Shown: one piece after another, positions 31,901 to 40,671 of the stretch
Layout of the letters: every line of letters begins with the position of its first letter
Position numbering within the stretch: position 1 is the stretch's first letter
Source: RI-153 sp963721725
GTDB lineage: Bacteria > Chloroflexota > Anaerolineae > Caldilineales > Caldilineaceae
Assembly (NCBI GenBank): GCA_963721725.1
Contig: CAVRLX010000007.1
Span: 248,001-312,000 of the forward strand
Reading direction: 5' to 3'
DNA length: 64,000 nt
The notes under the pieces: model-generated
The model's database searches: none
What the model was told of the DNA's origin: nothing
The model's input: the letters and a program-made list of their open reading frames with translations, nothing else
Position numbers and translations under genes: made by a program

Positions 31901-31960
31901 GGGCAGCCTTTGGGAGTGGTGAATGGTCGGTGGTGAATGGTGAATCGCTGAGAGGAGAGT

Positions 31961-32755
31961 TTATTTTGATGGTTGGACAGATTGTTGTGTCCACCATGCC
32001 GCCATTTCTGCGCGCAGCGCAGGCGACGGAATGGGCTGGCTGTAGTCGATGCGGCGACCGTAAACGGCGCGGCGATAGATTTCGGCGACAACCTCGCCCA
32101 TATCCAGCAACGTGTCCGGGTCGGGTGGGAGCAGTGGCACGGGGAGAGTGGGCAGCGGCTCGTTGATCGCCACCGGCCAGATCTCGGAAATACGGCGGCC
32201 TCCCGTGGCGCGGTTGACCAACAGCACGTAGTCCGTGTCCAGCGGTGGCTCCTGCACCTCCCAGCCGGGGCGCTCTCCCCCGCGCAGCAGATCGATCTCG
32301 ATTAGATGCACGGCAGAATCGAGCAAACGCTCGCGTTTGCGCTGATACTCATCCAGTCCGTTACCCCGTTTATTATAGGGAGAAAGCACTTCGATGGCTG
32401 TGACCAACCGTTTGCTGTCGGTTTCGCGCACATAGACCATGCGCAGTTTCACCTCTCCAGCGATAAGCACTTCCCGCTCAATGGGCGCAGTGGGTATGGC
32501 GACGGCGATCATGCTGGCCTGACGTTGCGGTCGCATCTCGACCACGGCTGCGTCAGGATAGATGCCGACGTTGTCCACGATGCCCAGTTCTTTTTGAACC
32601 TCCAGCGGCGTATAGACTTCGACCTCGGCAAAATACCGAGCACTCAATTTTTGGTTGAGCTGCGTCATCAATTCTTCGGGCAGGTGGTGGTGAAAACTGC
32701 GCCAGTAGTTTGGTGCTTCCAAGAACGGGTCCATGCCAGGAAAGGGTGATTCCAC
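31961..32755 (-). CDS. DUF4058 family protein
   Basis: A 264-residue protein with the DUF4058 signature SPFPGMDPFLE at the very start, then NYWRSFHHHLPEEL, AIEVLSPYNKRG and YRRKRERLLDSAVHLIEIDLLRGG-like stretches. The family is common in Chloroflexota and cyanobacteria, has a predicted nuclease-like (PD-(D/E)xK-type) core with E-V-L-S-P and E-I-D-L-L, and has no established function. GTG at 32755 is preferred over GTG 32770 because AAGGAGG sits five bases ahead of it, inside the longer version. AT-content is like that of its neighbours. Confidence 0.8.
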   Translation of the reverse strand: MESPFPGMDPFLEAPNYWRSFHHHLPEELMTQLNQKLSARYFAEVEVYTPLEVQKELGIVDNVGIYPDAAVVEMRPQRQASMIAVAIPTAPIEREVLIAGEVKLRMVYVRETDSKRLVTAIEVLSPYNKRGNGLDEYQRKRERLLDSAVHLIEIDLLRGGERPGWEVQEPPLDTDYVLLVNRATGGRRISEIWPVAINEPLPTLPVPLLPPDPDTLLDMGEVVAEIYRRAVYGRRIDYSQPIPSPALRAEMAAWWTQQSVQPSK

Positions 32756-32808
32756 GATTGCCTCCTTCACTGCCGTCGGTAGGATTTCATTATACCACTT
32801 TCTGGCGA

Positions 32809-34297
32809 CTAGAAATCGTAATACTGCACCTCTGGCAGGGGCACGGGTGGACTATCCTCGGTGCGGATGCTCCAATCGGCCAAGTGACCGCGCATGGTGC
32901 TGATCACACCGGCGTGTTGTGGATCGGCAGCAACGTTGTGCAACTCCCACGGATCGTTGACCAGATCATACAGTTCGTCCAGATCGCCGGTGGGGTCGTG
33001 GACAAATTTCCACTCGCGCGTGCGCACCATCTTGCGCCGACCTTCGGCCTCGCGCCAGCGCAGCGAACGCATCAGAGCGGCGCGGCCATAGGGCTTGGGC
33101 AACTTTTCCAACTCTTCCATGTGAAAGGCCGGGCCGCCCGCACCGTATTCGGAAAAGGTGGCCTCACGCGGCGGCGTGTTGGTGACTGTGGGCAAGGGTT
33201 CGCCGTGCATGGAACGGGGAACCTCCAAGCCTTGCAATTGTAGAACGGTGGGCACAATGTCCACCAAGTTGACCATGCTATCATCGCGCACGCCCTGGGG
33301 GATCTGCCCCGGCCACGAGACGATGAGCGGCACACGGGTCAGGCAGTCGTAAAAGACGCCGCCTTTGCAGCACATGGTGTGTTCGCCGGAGAAGTCGCCG
33401 TGATCCGCACAGAAAATCACAATCGTATTTTCGCGCAGCCCCAGTTCATCTAACTTGTCGAAAATCTGTCCAATGCCGTCGTCGACAAAGCGGGTCATGC
33501 CGTAATAGCAACTGAGCACGCCGTAAATATCCTCGTCGCTGTCCTCTTCCATGCCCAGGATGGCGTGAAGCACGCGGTTGCGTTCGGGCGCGGTGCCGTC
33601 GCTGAATTCGTCATCGCGCCAGGGGGGCAGCTCGATTTTGTCGGGTGGGAACATCTCGGCATATTGGCGCGGCGCTTCCCACGGCTCATGGGGATCGGGG
33701 TACGAGACCCACAGGGCAAACGACTCGTCCTGATGCTCTTCCAAAAAGCGCACCGTCTGCCCGCTGATCAGCCCTGTGGAGTAATCTTCCAGCGGGTAAT
33801 CGGTGATGGCATAGCCAAAGCGTGGACTTTGTTTGGGCATGGCGCGGCGCGTGGCGTGGGCCGCGTTGATGGCCTCAATTGGGCGAAACCAGGCCATGCC
33901 TTTGGTCGTGGGGTCGGCGGGCAGGCCACCGTGGCCGATCTCGCACCAAGTGTCAAAGAGTTCGAGATCTTCGGCGCGGTTGAAACAGTGATTTTTGCCG
34001 ATCAGCCCGGTGTGGTAGCCTGCCTCCTTCCAAAGCTGAAAGGCGTGGGTTGCCCCCGCGGGCATCAGCGTTTCGTTGCGGCGTCCGCCGTGGCTGTGCG
34101 GCCATTGACCGGTCCACAGCGAGATGCGCGCCGGCACACAGAGCGGATAGGGCGTCACGGCGTGGTCGTAGAGCACGCCCTCATCGGCCAGCCGCTGCAT
34201 GGACGGGCGTCTCGCAAAAAGAGTTTCCGTAGAGATGGCTGGCCGTGGCCTTCATCTGGTCGGACATGATCAGGATCACGTTGGGGCGCTCAGTCAT
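32809..34297 (-). CDS. Sulfatase (formylglycine-dependent), frameshifted near 34205
   Basis: About 495 residues. The natural start MTERPNVILIMSDQMKATA (34297) carries the first metal Asp and follows AAAAGGAGATTCAA. It joins the main frame if one C is removed from CCC near 34207, giving ETPSMQRLADEG. The activating signature C-x-P-x-R is CVPAR in PLCVPARISLWTG, and the second metal site is CADHGDFSGEHTM. A C-terminal sub-domain with REWKFVHDPTGDLDELYDL is typical of type I sulfatases. Upstream on the same strand lie a sulfatase remnant and the panE-like gene. Substrate unknown. Confidence 0.86.
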
Positions 34298-34320
34298 TTG
34301 AATCTCCTTTTCAGAAGTTG

Positions 34321-34449
34321 ATCCGCAGATTACGCAGATTTCCAGAAATGAGCAGAAACAGCAAGAATCTTTAGGCCTTTTTTATACACAACTTGTGAAC
34401 TCTGAAAATTAATTTCTCCAAATCTGCGCAATCTGCGTAATCTGCGGAT
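34321..34449. repeat. Long inverted repeat made of ACGCAGATT words
   Basis: The left arm at 34321-34341 is complementary to the right arm at 34420-34449; the right arm contains one extra 9-bp word (GCGCAGATT), so the arms differ by one repeat unit. The interior of about 80 bp is AT-rich. The element separates the sulfatase gene from the truncated sulfatase remnant, and the remnant's homology stops a few bases before the right arm. Confidence 0.75.
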
Positions 34450-34455
34450 AGCTCT

Positions 34456-34651
34456 CTCGAACGTGGAGATACCAGCCCGTCATTATGGAACAGCGCAAAG
34501 GCGTGCAGACTGAATGCTACACGTGGCACTGATCAAAGCGCGTGCCTTCGGCGGCCAGGGCGTCAATATTGGGCGTCCGCACCACCGGATGACCATAACA
34601 GCCCACACTTTCGGCGCGCAACTCGTCGGGCATAAAAAAGATAAAGTTCAT
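34456..34651 (-). pseudogene. Sulfatase N-terminal remnant
   Basis: ATG 34651, after a good AAGGAGG site, begins MNFIFFMPDELRAES, then GHPVVRTPNIDALAAEG and FDQCHV, a typical sulfatase N-terminus with the metal Asp. A TAG interrupts at about 34516-34518 where the family usually has Gln (CAG). Beyond it, in the same frame, come HSVCTPLRCSIMTGWY, including an intact C-x-P-x-R formylglycine signature. The homology ends near 34456, right at the inverted repeat, and the remaining 400 or so residues are absent. This is a decayed third sulfatase of the cluster. Confidence 0.75.
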
Positions 34652-34684
34652 GCGCCCTCCTTGGGATGGATTTTCTGTCGATGG

Positions 34685-35758
34685 TCAGGCTTGGGTGGAG
34701 AGTTGCTTGGCTGCTTCAATCAAACGATCTGCACGATCGGCCCAGGCTTTGCGCTCGCTTGGATCATAAACCAGGGCCAGCACACGTTCGTTGAGAAGCC
34801 GATTGATAGGTGTGGGCACACCAAGGGCGGCGCCCTGGTGGGCAACTGCGCCGTTGTACCACGCCACTTCGTTTTTCGGCTTTCTGCTTTCCAAATCAAG
34901 ATAGAGGCTGGGCATCTTGCCGCCGCGCGCCCGTTCACAATGCGGCGCAGCACCGGGCGGAGCAGCGCCTTGGGCGCATAGCGCAACAGCGGGGCCAGCG
35001 TGCCTAAGGGATATTTTTCCACATTGACCGGACGAATGCCAGCGGCAGCCATGACGTCCATCGCTTCGCGCAGGGCGTCGATCTCCAGATCCGCCAGCCG
35101 TGGATCGGCGAAGGTCTGCCCCGGCGGCAATGCCAGAATGGCGCTGCTGGCATTGCCAATCATGTTCATGAGCAGTTTGGTCCACTTCATACTGCGCGCG
35201 TCGGCATAGCGTGTCACTGTAATGCCCGCCGCAGTCAGCGCACCTTCCAGGCGGGCCAAGGGTGCACTCTCCGCTGTCCACGGCGCAAGCCCAATCACAA
35301 ATGTGGGCTTGTTGATCTGGATCACGCCCGCTTCGAGCACCTCTACCGGCGCGGTGATGGTCCCGGCGATGGTGTGAGCAGCGCCAAAGCTGGGCGGCAA
35401 TCGCCTCTTCGTTGCCAATGCCATTCTGCAAACTTAGGATCGCCGGTGTGGGGTGTGCGGTGGCTTCCAGCGCGTCGGCTAGTTCGGTCAATGTGCTTTC
35501 TGTATCGTAACTTTTGACGGTGAGAATGGCAATCTCAAAGGGCTGTGGCGCGCCTTGCAGCGCCGCGTGGATCGAGTCCACGGCACGCAGATTGTCAACC
35601 CGCGTCACCGTTTCGCCCGTGCGCATGCGCAAGCCGTGGGCTGCCACCGCCGCGGCAAAGTGTGCGCGCCCCACCAGCGTCACGCTGACGCCGCTTTGTG
35701 CTAATTTGCCGCCCACCAGCGAGCCAATGGCCCCGGCCCCGATGATGAGAATATTCAA
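34685..35758 (-). CDS. Ketopantoate reductase-like (PanE/ApbA) dehydrogenase, two frameshifts
   Basis: A protein of about 355 residues of the PanE/ApbA family. The NAD(P)-binding motif ILIIGAGAIGSLVGG is at the N-terminus; AILTVKSYDT and SLQNGIGNEE follow. The middle third is in another frame (LGAAHTIAGTITAPVEV to VLRRIVNGR), and the C-terminus with GGKMPSLYLDLE and GVPTPINRLLNERV returns to the first. Breaks are near 35392 (an extra T in TTT) and near 34928 (an extra GC in GCGCGC). TTG 35758 is chosen because GGAGG lies eight bases ahead. Many such proteins outside pan operons act on other 2-keto acids, so ketopantoate is not assured. Confidence 0.75.
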   Translation of the reverse strand: MNILIIGAGAIGSLVGGKLAQSGVSVTLVGRAHFAAAVAAHGLRMRTGETVTRVDNLRAVDSIHAALQGAPQPFEIAILTVKSYDTESTLTELADALEATAHPTPAILSLQNGIGNEEAIAAQLWRCSHHRRDHHRAGRGARSGRDPDQQAHICDWACAVDSGECTLGPPGRCADCGGHYSDTLCRRAQYEVDQTAHEHDWQCQQRHSGIAAGADLRRSTAGGSGDRRPARSDGRHGCRWHSSGQCGKISLRHAGPAVALCAQGAAPPGAAPHCERARGGKMPSLYLDLESRKPKNEVAWYNGAVAHQGAALGVPTPINRLLNERVLALVYDPSERKAWADRADRLIEAAKQLSTQA

Positions 35759-35782
35759 GAACCCAGCCTCCATCCATAAAGC

Positions 35783-35824
35783 GTGTTGCGTGTTGCGTGT
35801 CACGGAACACGCAGCACGCAACAC
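35783..35824. repeat. 18-bp stem-loop of GTGTTGC heptamers
   Basis: The left arm (35783-35800) consists of two GTGTTGC heptamers plus GTGT, and the right arm (35807-35824) is its complement with one G-T type mismatch; the loop is CACGGA. It lies between glpC and the panE-like gene, both transcribed leftwards. It could terminate the glp transcript but lacks a T-run. Confidence 0.75.
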
Positions 35825-35832
35825 CATACCGA

Positions 35833-37107
35833 TTAAAAGATCAATCTGCGGTTTTCCAGATCATACAGCCCATAGGCCGCCGCCAGAATTTCCACCGGGT
35901 GGCGGTTGTCCACGCCCGTGCCCACTTCGATCTGCCAGCGGCAGGTCTCCGTGTCACAGGCCACAAAGGGCGCGTCCCCCTGGGCCAGGACAAAGTCAAA
36001 GAGATCTTTGCCCACATCCATAGCGATCTGATGTTTTTCGGTTTTATAGCCATACGTCCCGGCAATGCCACAGCAGCGGGCGTGGCTCTCACGCAGATCC
36101 AGATCGGGGATCAGGCGCAGCACATCCAACGAGGGCTTGCCCACACGGTGCGCCCGATATTGACAGGGCGCGTGATAGGGCAGGAGCAGCGGACGGCCAT
36201 CGGCGCGGATCGGCTTGAACTCTGTGCGCAATGTGCCTTCGTCGGCGCGCTCGCGCAGCCACTCAAAGAGATCCCAAGTGGCGTATTTGAGCGCCAGCGT
36301 GGCCGCGTCGTGTTTGTCCAACATCTCCGGCGCCTCCTCTTTCAGGGTTAGCGAACAACTGGGACTGGTGCTGAGGATAGGATAGCCAGCCTGGGCAAAG
36401 CCTGCCAGCCGGGCCACATTGCCACGATGATAGGCTTCGCCCGCCTTAAATTCCCCATTGGAGAGCATGGGCAACCCACAGCAGTTCTGCGGCGGCACGA
36501 TCACCTCGTAGCCGTTGTGCTCCAGCACGGCGATGGCCGCCTGGGCCACAAATGGCTCGTAATATTGGATGGCACAGCCGTGAAAATAGACTACTTTTTG
36601 AGCGGACTTCAAGCGTTGATCGGCGGTGCGCTGGAGCCAGGCGTTGAGCGTCTCGCTGTGCCAGCGGGGCAGCGGCGCGTGGCGGTCGATGCCCATGATC
36701 TCCTCGGCCAGCACACGGCTGATGGGATTATGCAGCGCAAAGTTCGCCAGGGCTGGCAGAAAGCTGCCCAGTTTTCCCAGCAGTTCATTGCGCCCTAACA
36801 GCCGGTTACGCAACGATAGCCCCTGATCCGCCACAATTTGGGCGCGGGCGCGGGCGTTGATCTCGGCAATGCGCACGCCCGTGGGGCAAACTTCGTTACA
36901 GACGCGACAACCAGAGCAGTAATCCACTGAATGATCAGGCGAGATCGGCTGGCCGATTTCGCGGAAGCGCTCGGCCTGGGGACCCACATACTTGGGGCCA
37001 GGAAATTTATCCGTCACCTGGGAAACGGGGCAATAGCTGGTGCAGATGTTGCATTTGATGCACTCGTCCAGCGAGTTGCCCACGGAAAGCAGCGATGTTG
37101 TGTGCAT
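35833..37107 (-). CDS. glpC: Anaerobic-type glycerol-3-phosphate dehydrogenase subunit C (iron-sulfur)
   Basis: A 424-residue protein. Two [4Fe-4S] motifs are at the N-terminus: CIKCNICTSYCP (about 17-28) and CSGCRVCNEVCP (about 64-75). Two CCG domains follow: NCCGLPM in the middle and ARCCGIAGTYG near the end, plus CDTETCRW. GlpC anchors the GlpAB dimer to the membrane and passes electrons to quinone. GGAG precedes the ATG at proper distance. The gene order glpA-glpB-glpC is the canonical one. It is complete. Confidence 0.92.
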   Translation of the reverse strand: MHTTSLLSVGNSLDECIKCNICTSYCPVSQVTDKFPGPKYVGPQAERFREIGQPISPDHSVDYCSGCRVCNEVCPTGVRIAEINARARAQIVADQGLSLRNRLLGRNELLGKLGSFLPALANFALHNPISRVLAEEIMGIDRHAPLPRWHSETLNAWLQRTADQRLKSAQKVVYFHGCAIQYYEPFVAQAAIAVLEHNGYEVIVPPQNCCGLPMLSNGEFKAGEAYHRGNVARLAGFAQAGYPILSTSPSCSLTLKEEAPEMLDKHDAATLALKYATWDLFEWLRERADEGTLRTEFKPIRADGRPLLLPYHAPCQYRAHRVGKPSLDVLRLIPDLDLRESHARCCGIAGTYGYKTEKHQIAMDVGKDLFDFVLAQGDAPFVACDTETCRWQIEVGTGVDNRHPVEILAAAYGLYDLENRRLIF

Positions 37108-37125
37108 GGGAAAAGCTCCGGTGAA

Positions 37126-38397
37126 TCAGCGCGTGATTGCGAGGCGCTTAGGATGCTTGTGATTCGTGGCGGCAGCCATCCCTGTGACAATGGCGATCCC
37201 TTCCAGGCTGCGCTCGTGGATAACATCGGCCCCTGTCAGCGTGCCGCCCGCCGCCCACAGATTGGCGTAGACCGGCGCGCCGTCCGCCGTGATGGGCTGA
37301 AAGTGGCGATTAACCGATACACCGCCGCGGAAAATAGGGTGCCCGTTCCCCAGAAAATGGGGGGCAAACCAGTTCGCCCGCTGTTGGGGCGTGGTCAGCG
37401 GCAGGTTAAAAATGGTCTCCCAGACGCGGCCTGTGTGGTCGCTGTCAATGCCGCCGCCGAGGATGCCGCCGCTGGCAAGCAAGAAATGGCGGGAGCGGTG
37501 TCTAAGCGGGCGCGCACTGGTTGCCGTCTCCACCCAGGTGATGCGGTCATCTTCCATCCCCGTGCCGGTGACCTCCATGCCGATCTCCACAGCCACGCCC
37601 ATCGTTTCCAGGTGGCGGCGCAACGCCGTGTGCAGCCGAATCCCCGGCACGCTGGGCGGCAGCGTGGGGATTTCAAAAATCTCGGCCCCCGTCGCAGCGC
37701 GCAGCTGCGCCAACACCCGGTTGTGATGGTGCAGCCCCAGGATAGCGGGCAGCCCGATGCGCTCACCCGACGCGGCCAGCCGAACCAGCGCCTTGCCCAA
37801 TGCGTCCAGCGTGGCGGGCTGCTCCACCCATTCCGCCAGCCAGACGCTGTTAAAATCACGCCGCTCAGTGATCAGGCTCATGGGCAAAAAGGCCGTCCGT
37901 GCCGGGATGCCCACCTTTTGCAGATTCTCGGCAACGAGTTTGGGGTAGAAATCGCGCATCCCTTCAAAGCCCACAATCAGCATCGGCTGATTATTATCCA
38001 GCCGCCCGCTGATCTGCGCTTCTGGAGCCAGCCAGACAGGGCGCCCCGCACCCACAGGCGAAGGCAAAAGCAGATTACGCTCACCCGTGCCCATATAGGG
38101 CAATCCCAGGGAAGCCATCAGCGTGGAGAACGTTTCCAGGGCAGCACGCACGTTTTCAAGCCCCGCCACAGCATAGGGATGATCACCGGCTGCGTCCATG
38201 CGCCCAATCGCCTCCAACGGATCGCTCACCGCGTCCCCGCTTTGGGGAGCATACCCCAGCAGATCGATGGTTCCGGCGTGCCAGTGGGTTGCGCCCATGC
38301 CCTTGGCGATGAGCCGCACGCGTAAGCCCGCCTGTGCCGCCACACTGGCGGCGCTCATCCCGGCCAGCCCCGCGCCGATGACAACGAGATCAAGCAT
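37126..38397 (-). CDS. glpB: Anaerobic-type glycerol-3-phosphate dehydrogenase subunit B
   Basis: A 423-residue flavoprotein. The dinucleotide-binding motif MLDLVVIGAGLAGMSAA is at the N-terminus, ATHWHAGTIDLLGY follows, and GVSVNRHFQP with NLWAAGGTLTGADVIHERSLEG is near the C-terminus, all as in GlpB. It works with GlpA and GlpC to oxidise sn-glycerol 3-phosphate to dihydroxyacetone phosphate. CGGAGTCCGCCC upstream gives a good ribosome site. The gap to glpC is 18 bp. Confidence 0.9.
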   Translation of the reverse strand: MLDLVVIGAGLAGMSAASVAAQAGLRVRLIAKGMGATHWHAGTIDLLGYAPQSGDAVSDPLEAIGRMDAAGDHPYAVAGLENVRAALETFSTLMASLGLPYMGTGERNLLLPSPVGAGRPVWLAPEAQISGRLDNNQPMLIVGFEGMRDFYPKLVAENLQKVGIPARTAFLPMSLITERRDFNSVWLAEWVEQPATLDALGKALVRLAASGERIGLPAILGLHHHNRVLAQLRAATGAEIFEIPTLPPSVPGIRLHTALRRHLETMGVAVEIGMEVTGTGMEDDRITWVETATSARPLRHRSRHFLLASGGILGGGIDSDHTGRVWETIFNLPLTTPQQRANWFAPHFLGNGHPIFRGGVSVNRHFQPITADGAPVYANLWAAGGTLTGADVIHERSLEGIAIVTGMAAATNHKHPKRLAITR

Positions 38398-38449
38398 GGG
38401 CGGACTCCGGGGGGAATTGTGAATTGCAAGCTACACGTATTTGCTCTGT

Positions 38450-38491
38450 AACTTCCAATTTCCAACTTCCAACTTGCAACTTCCAACTTCC
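38450..38491. repeat. Six tandem copies of heptamer AACTTCC
   Basis: Between glpA and glpB six successive 7-bp words occur: AACTTCC, AATTTCC, AACTTCC, AACTTGC, AACTTCC, AACTTCC. They fill half of the 98-bp intergenic gap. This resembles heptanucleotide short tandem repeats known from cyanobacteria. Slippage could change copy number and therefore the spacing between the two genes. Confidence 0.85.
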
Positions 38492-38495
38492 AGCT

Positions 38496-40310
38496 CTAAT
38501 CTTGGTCATTTTTCACCACCGCCATCTCATCAGCATAAAAATCAGTGAGCGGACTCTTTATCCCATCCACGGGCAGGTGATCGGCGTTCATGAGGCTGAG
38601 ATAGATGAGTTCGTCTAGTCGCTCTTGCTTGAGCTGCCGTCCCCACAGAATGGGCAAGACGCCTTTCCAGCGCTCTTGCAAAAAATCGTGGAGCAGCAGG
38701 TTGGGGTTGGCAACCGGCGAGCGGGTGTCAATCGCCGGGGAGCGGGTGATGACAGCCGCGTCATGGATCAGCCCTTCGGCGGCGTGGTGGGTGATGGAAT
38801 TGCCGCGCACGTTGTGGGCCGGGGATTGCATATAGGCCACCTCCCATTTTTCGGCGTTGGCATTGCTCTCCAAGTGATAATCTGGGCTGTCGCTGGCCCG
38901 CCCGATCTCGTGCAAAATGCCCACGGCGCGGTACGTGCAAAAGCCGCCCTGACATGGCCCCATGCCCAGACGCACATCCCGGCGCAGATCGTCCAGGGTG
39001 ACGGTGGGGTTCTGGCGCGCGGCATTTTCAATCATGGCGCGGGTGACCAGCTCACATTCACAGACCAGCGCGCCTTGCAGTCGATGATCTTCGACTTCGT
39101 GCAGACGATGACCAAGCCAGTAATGGCCCTGTTCGATGCCCGGCACAGGCGTTTCGGCAGTGCGGCAGGGGCGATCTACGCCCAGGTGTTCACAGGCGCG
39201 GTCCACGGTTTTTTCGGCCATCATGCGGAAGGTGGTCCACTTGCCGCCGGTGATGGTGAGAAAGCCCGCCACACCATCGCGCTGGCGATGATCGAGCAGG
39301 GTCAACGAGCGGGTGGCGTCGCGGCTCTCGCCGGTGAAGTTTTCCTGATAGAGCGGGCGCACCCCGGCCCAGGCCCGCACAATGCGCGAACGGCTCAGCC
39401 CTGGCACAAGTTTGTCGCCTTCGTCCAGCATGAATTGGACTTCCCACGGTTCAATGCGTAGCCGTTCGGGGTCGGTCACCTTTTCGTCGGTGGTGCCGAT
39501 CACCGAAACGGTGTGGATGGGGACCAAAATATCGCCGTCGCCGGGCATTTTGCAGCGGTTGATCACCGTCTGTACCAGTCGCCGATTGGTGGCGACCATC
39601 ACCCCTTTGCCGGGGATGACATTGACACGCGCGACGCCCACAGTGCTGGCAAGGTGACCTGCCCACGCGCCCGTGGCGTTAATGGTGAGATCGGCGTGAA
39701 TCTGGATCGTCGTGCCGGAGACGGTGTCAAGCACCTCCGCGCCGATGATGCGCCGGTTGCCTTCGCCGCCTTCCACCAGCAGCCGGGTCACTTCGTGATA
39801 GGTGAGGATGCGCGCGCCGGCCTGACGCGCGGCCTGGGCTGTGGCATGGGTGGCAAGAAAGCTGTCGGCTGCGCCGTCGGGGACTTCAAACACACGGCTG
39901 ATGTGTGGGTTGAGCAGTGGTTCGCGGCGCAGGGCGGCGGCCACGGAGATTTCATCACAGGGGACGCCCAGGCGATCACAGGCGGCTTTGAACTTGTCCG
40001 GGTAATCGCTCTCGGCGTCGTCCGGGGTGACCACGAAAAAGCCGCTGGTCTCTTCGATGCAGTGGGTGTGGGTGGCGCGCAAGATGCGGTTTTCGTGGAT
40101 GCACTCCACGGCGCTGTCGGGATCTTTCACCACATAGCGCCCGCCGCTGTGCAGCAGGCCGTGATAGCGCCCCGTGGTGCCGTGGGTGAGATCGCGCTTT
40201 TCCACAAGAATGGTCTGGAATCCGCGCAGCGCGGCATCCCAGACCACGCCTGTGCCTGTGGCCCCACCGCCGATGACGAGAATTTCGGTTTGCAACGTTT
40301 GAATAGTCAT
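38496..40310 (-). CDS. glpA: Anaerobic-type glycerol-3-phosphate dehydrogenase subunit A
   Basis: A 604-residue FAD enzyme, longer than the usual 540 residues. It has the FAD-binding motif ILVIGGGATGTGVVWDAAL and HGTTGRYHGLLHSGGRY near the start, ITGGKWTTFRMMAE at about 355-370, and a BFD-like [2Fe-2S] domain at about 420-475 with CECE and CQGGFC. The unusual C-terminal 110 residues include AYMQSPAHNVRGNS and LWGRQLKQERLDELIYL. It converts glycerol 3-phosphate to dihydroxyacetone phosphate with electrons going to GlpB/GlpC. The ribosome site is weak. The adjacent toxin-antitoxin pair lies upstream. Confidence 0.92.
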   Translation of the reverse strand: MTIQTLQTEILVIGGGATGTGVVWDAALRGFQTILVEKRDLTHGTTGRYHGLLHSGGRYVVKDPDSAVECIHENRILRATHTHCIEETSGFFVVTPDDAESDYPDKFKAACDRLGVPCDEISVAAALRREPLLNPHISRVFEVPDGAADSFLATHATAQAARQAGARILTYHEVTRLLVEGGEGNRRIIGAEVLDTVSGTTIQIHADLTINATGAWAGHLASTVGVARVNVIPGKGVMVATNRRLVQTVINRCKMPGDGDILVPIHTVSVIGTTDEKVTDPERLRIEPWEVQFMLDEGDKLVPGLSRSRIVRAWAGVRPLYQENFTGESRDATRSLTLLDHRQRDGVAGFLTITGGKWTTFRMMAEKTVDRACEHLGVDRPCRTAETPVPGIEQGHYWLGHRLHEVEDHRLQGALVCECELVTRAMIENAARQNPTVTLDDLRRDVRLGMGPCQGGFCTYRAVGILHEIGRASDSPDYHLESNANAEKWEVAYMQSPAHNVRGNSITHHAAEGLIHDAAVITRSPAIDTRSPVANPNLLLHDFLQERWKGVLPILWGRQLKQERLDELIYLSLMNADHLPVDGIKSPLTDFYADEMAVVKNDQD

Positions 40311-40324
40311 GGATGGTTTACTGC

Positions 40325-40669
40325 TTATGCCGTGGGTGGGCGGTGGATGCGGAGGAGTGCACCAACCAACCTCTCATGTGCATCCACCGCGTCATGGATC
40401 CGTTGGGCTTGACCGCGAAAATCTAGATCCGCCGTGCAGACAATAATGCCTGTATGATCTGGGATTTGTTGATGCAAACGCATAAAATCGCGGCGGTTGA
40501 GGGTCAACAAAGCACGTCGTTCAGTGGTTGCCGCCAAAAGTACACTGTCATCAGGAAATTCCTGGTTTGCTTTGCCTGCTTCTTGAATTGTTAATACATC
40601 ATGACCAAGTCGTCGCAATTCATCAACGACGGGGAAAGGGAAATTTTCGTCGGCGTACAGGCGTGCCAT
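40325..40669 (-). CDS. DUF5615 PIN-like toxin
   Basis: A 114-residue protein starting MARLYADENFPFPVVDELR, with GHDVLTIQEAG, DDSVLLAATTERRALLTLNRRDF and HTGIIVCTAD. The Asp residues in ADEN, P-D-D-S and N-R-R-D-F are those expected of a PIN-like nuclease fold (DUF5615). It is coupled to the DUF433 gene just upstream (gap of 2 bp), the usual toxin-antitoxin arrangement. Target unknown, probably RNA. Confidence 0.82.
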   Translation of the reverse strand: MARLYADENFPFPVVDELRRLGHDVLTIQEAGKANQEFPDDSVLLAATTERRALLTLNRRDFMRLHQQIPDHTGIIVCTADLDFRGQAQRIHDAVDAHERLVGALLRIHRPPTA

Positions 40670-40671
40670 TG

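Noticed and set aside
34514..34981. A 155-codon plus-strand open frame opposite the sulfatase remnant and panE-like gene
   Set aside because: The minus strand carries recognisable sulfatase and PanE motifs over the same stretch.
36931..38325. A 464-codon plus-strand open frame opposite glpB
   Set aside because: It is antisense to a fully conserved glpB frame, with no recognisable motif.
38450..38491. Possible CRISPR array at the AACTTCC repeats
   Set aside because: Repeat units are 7 bp with no spacers and no cas genes nearby.
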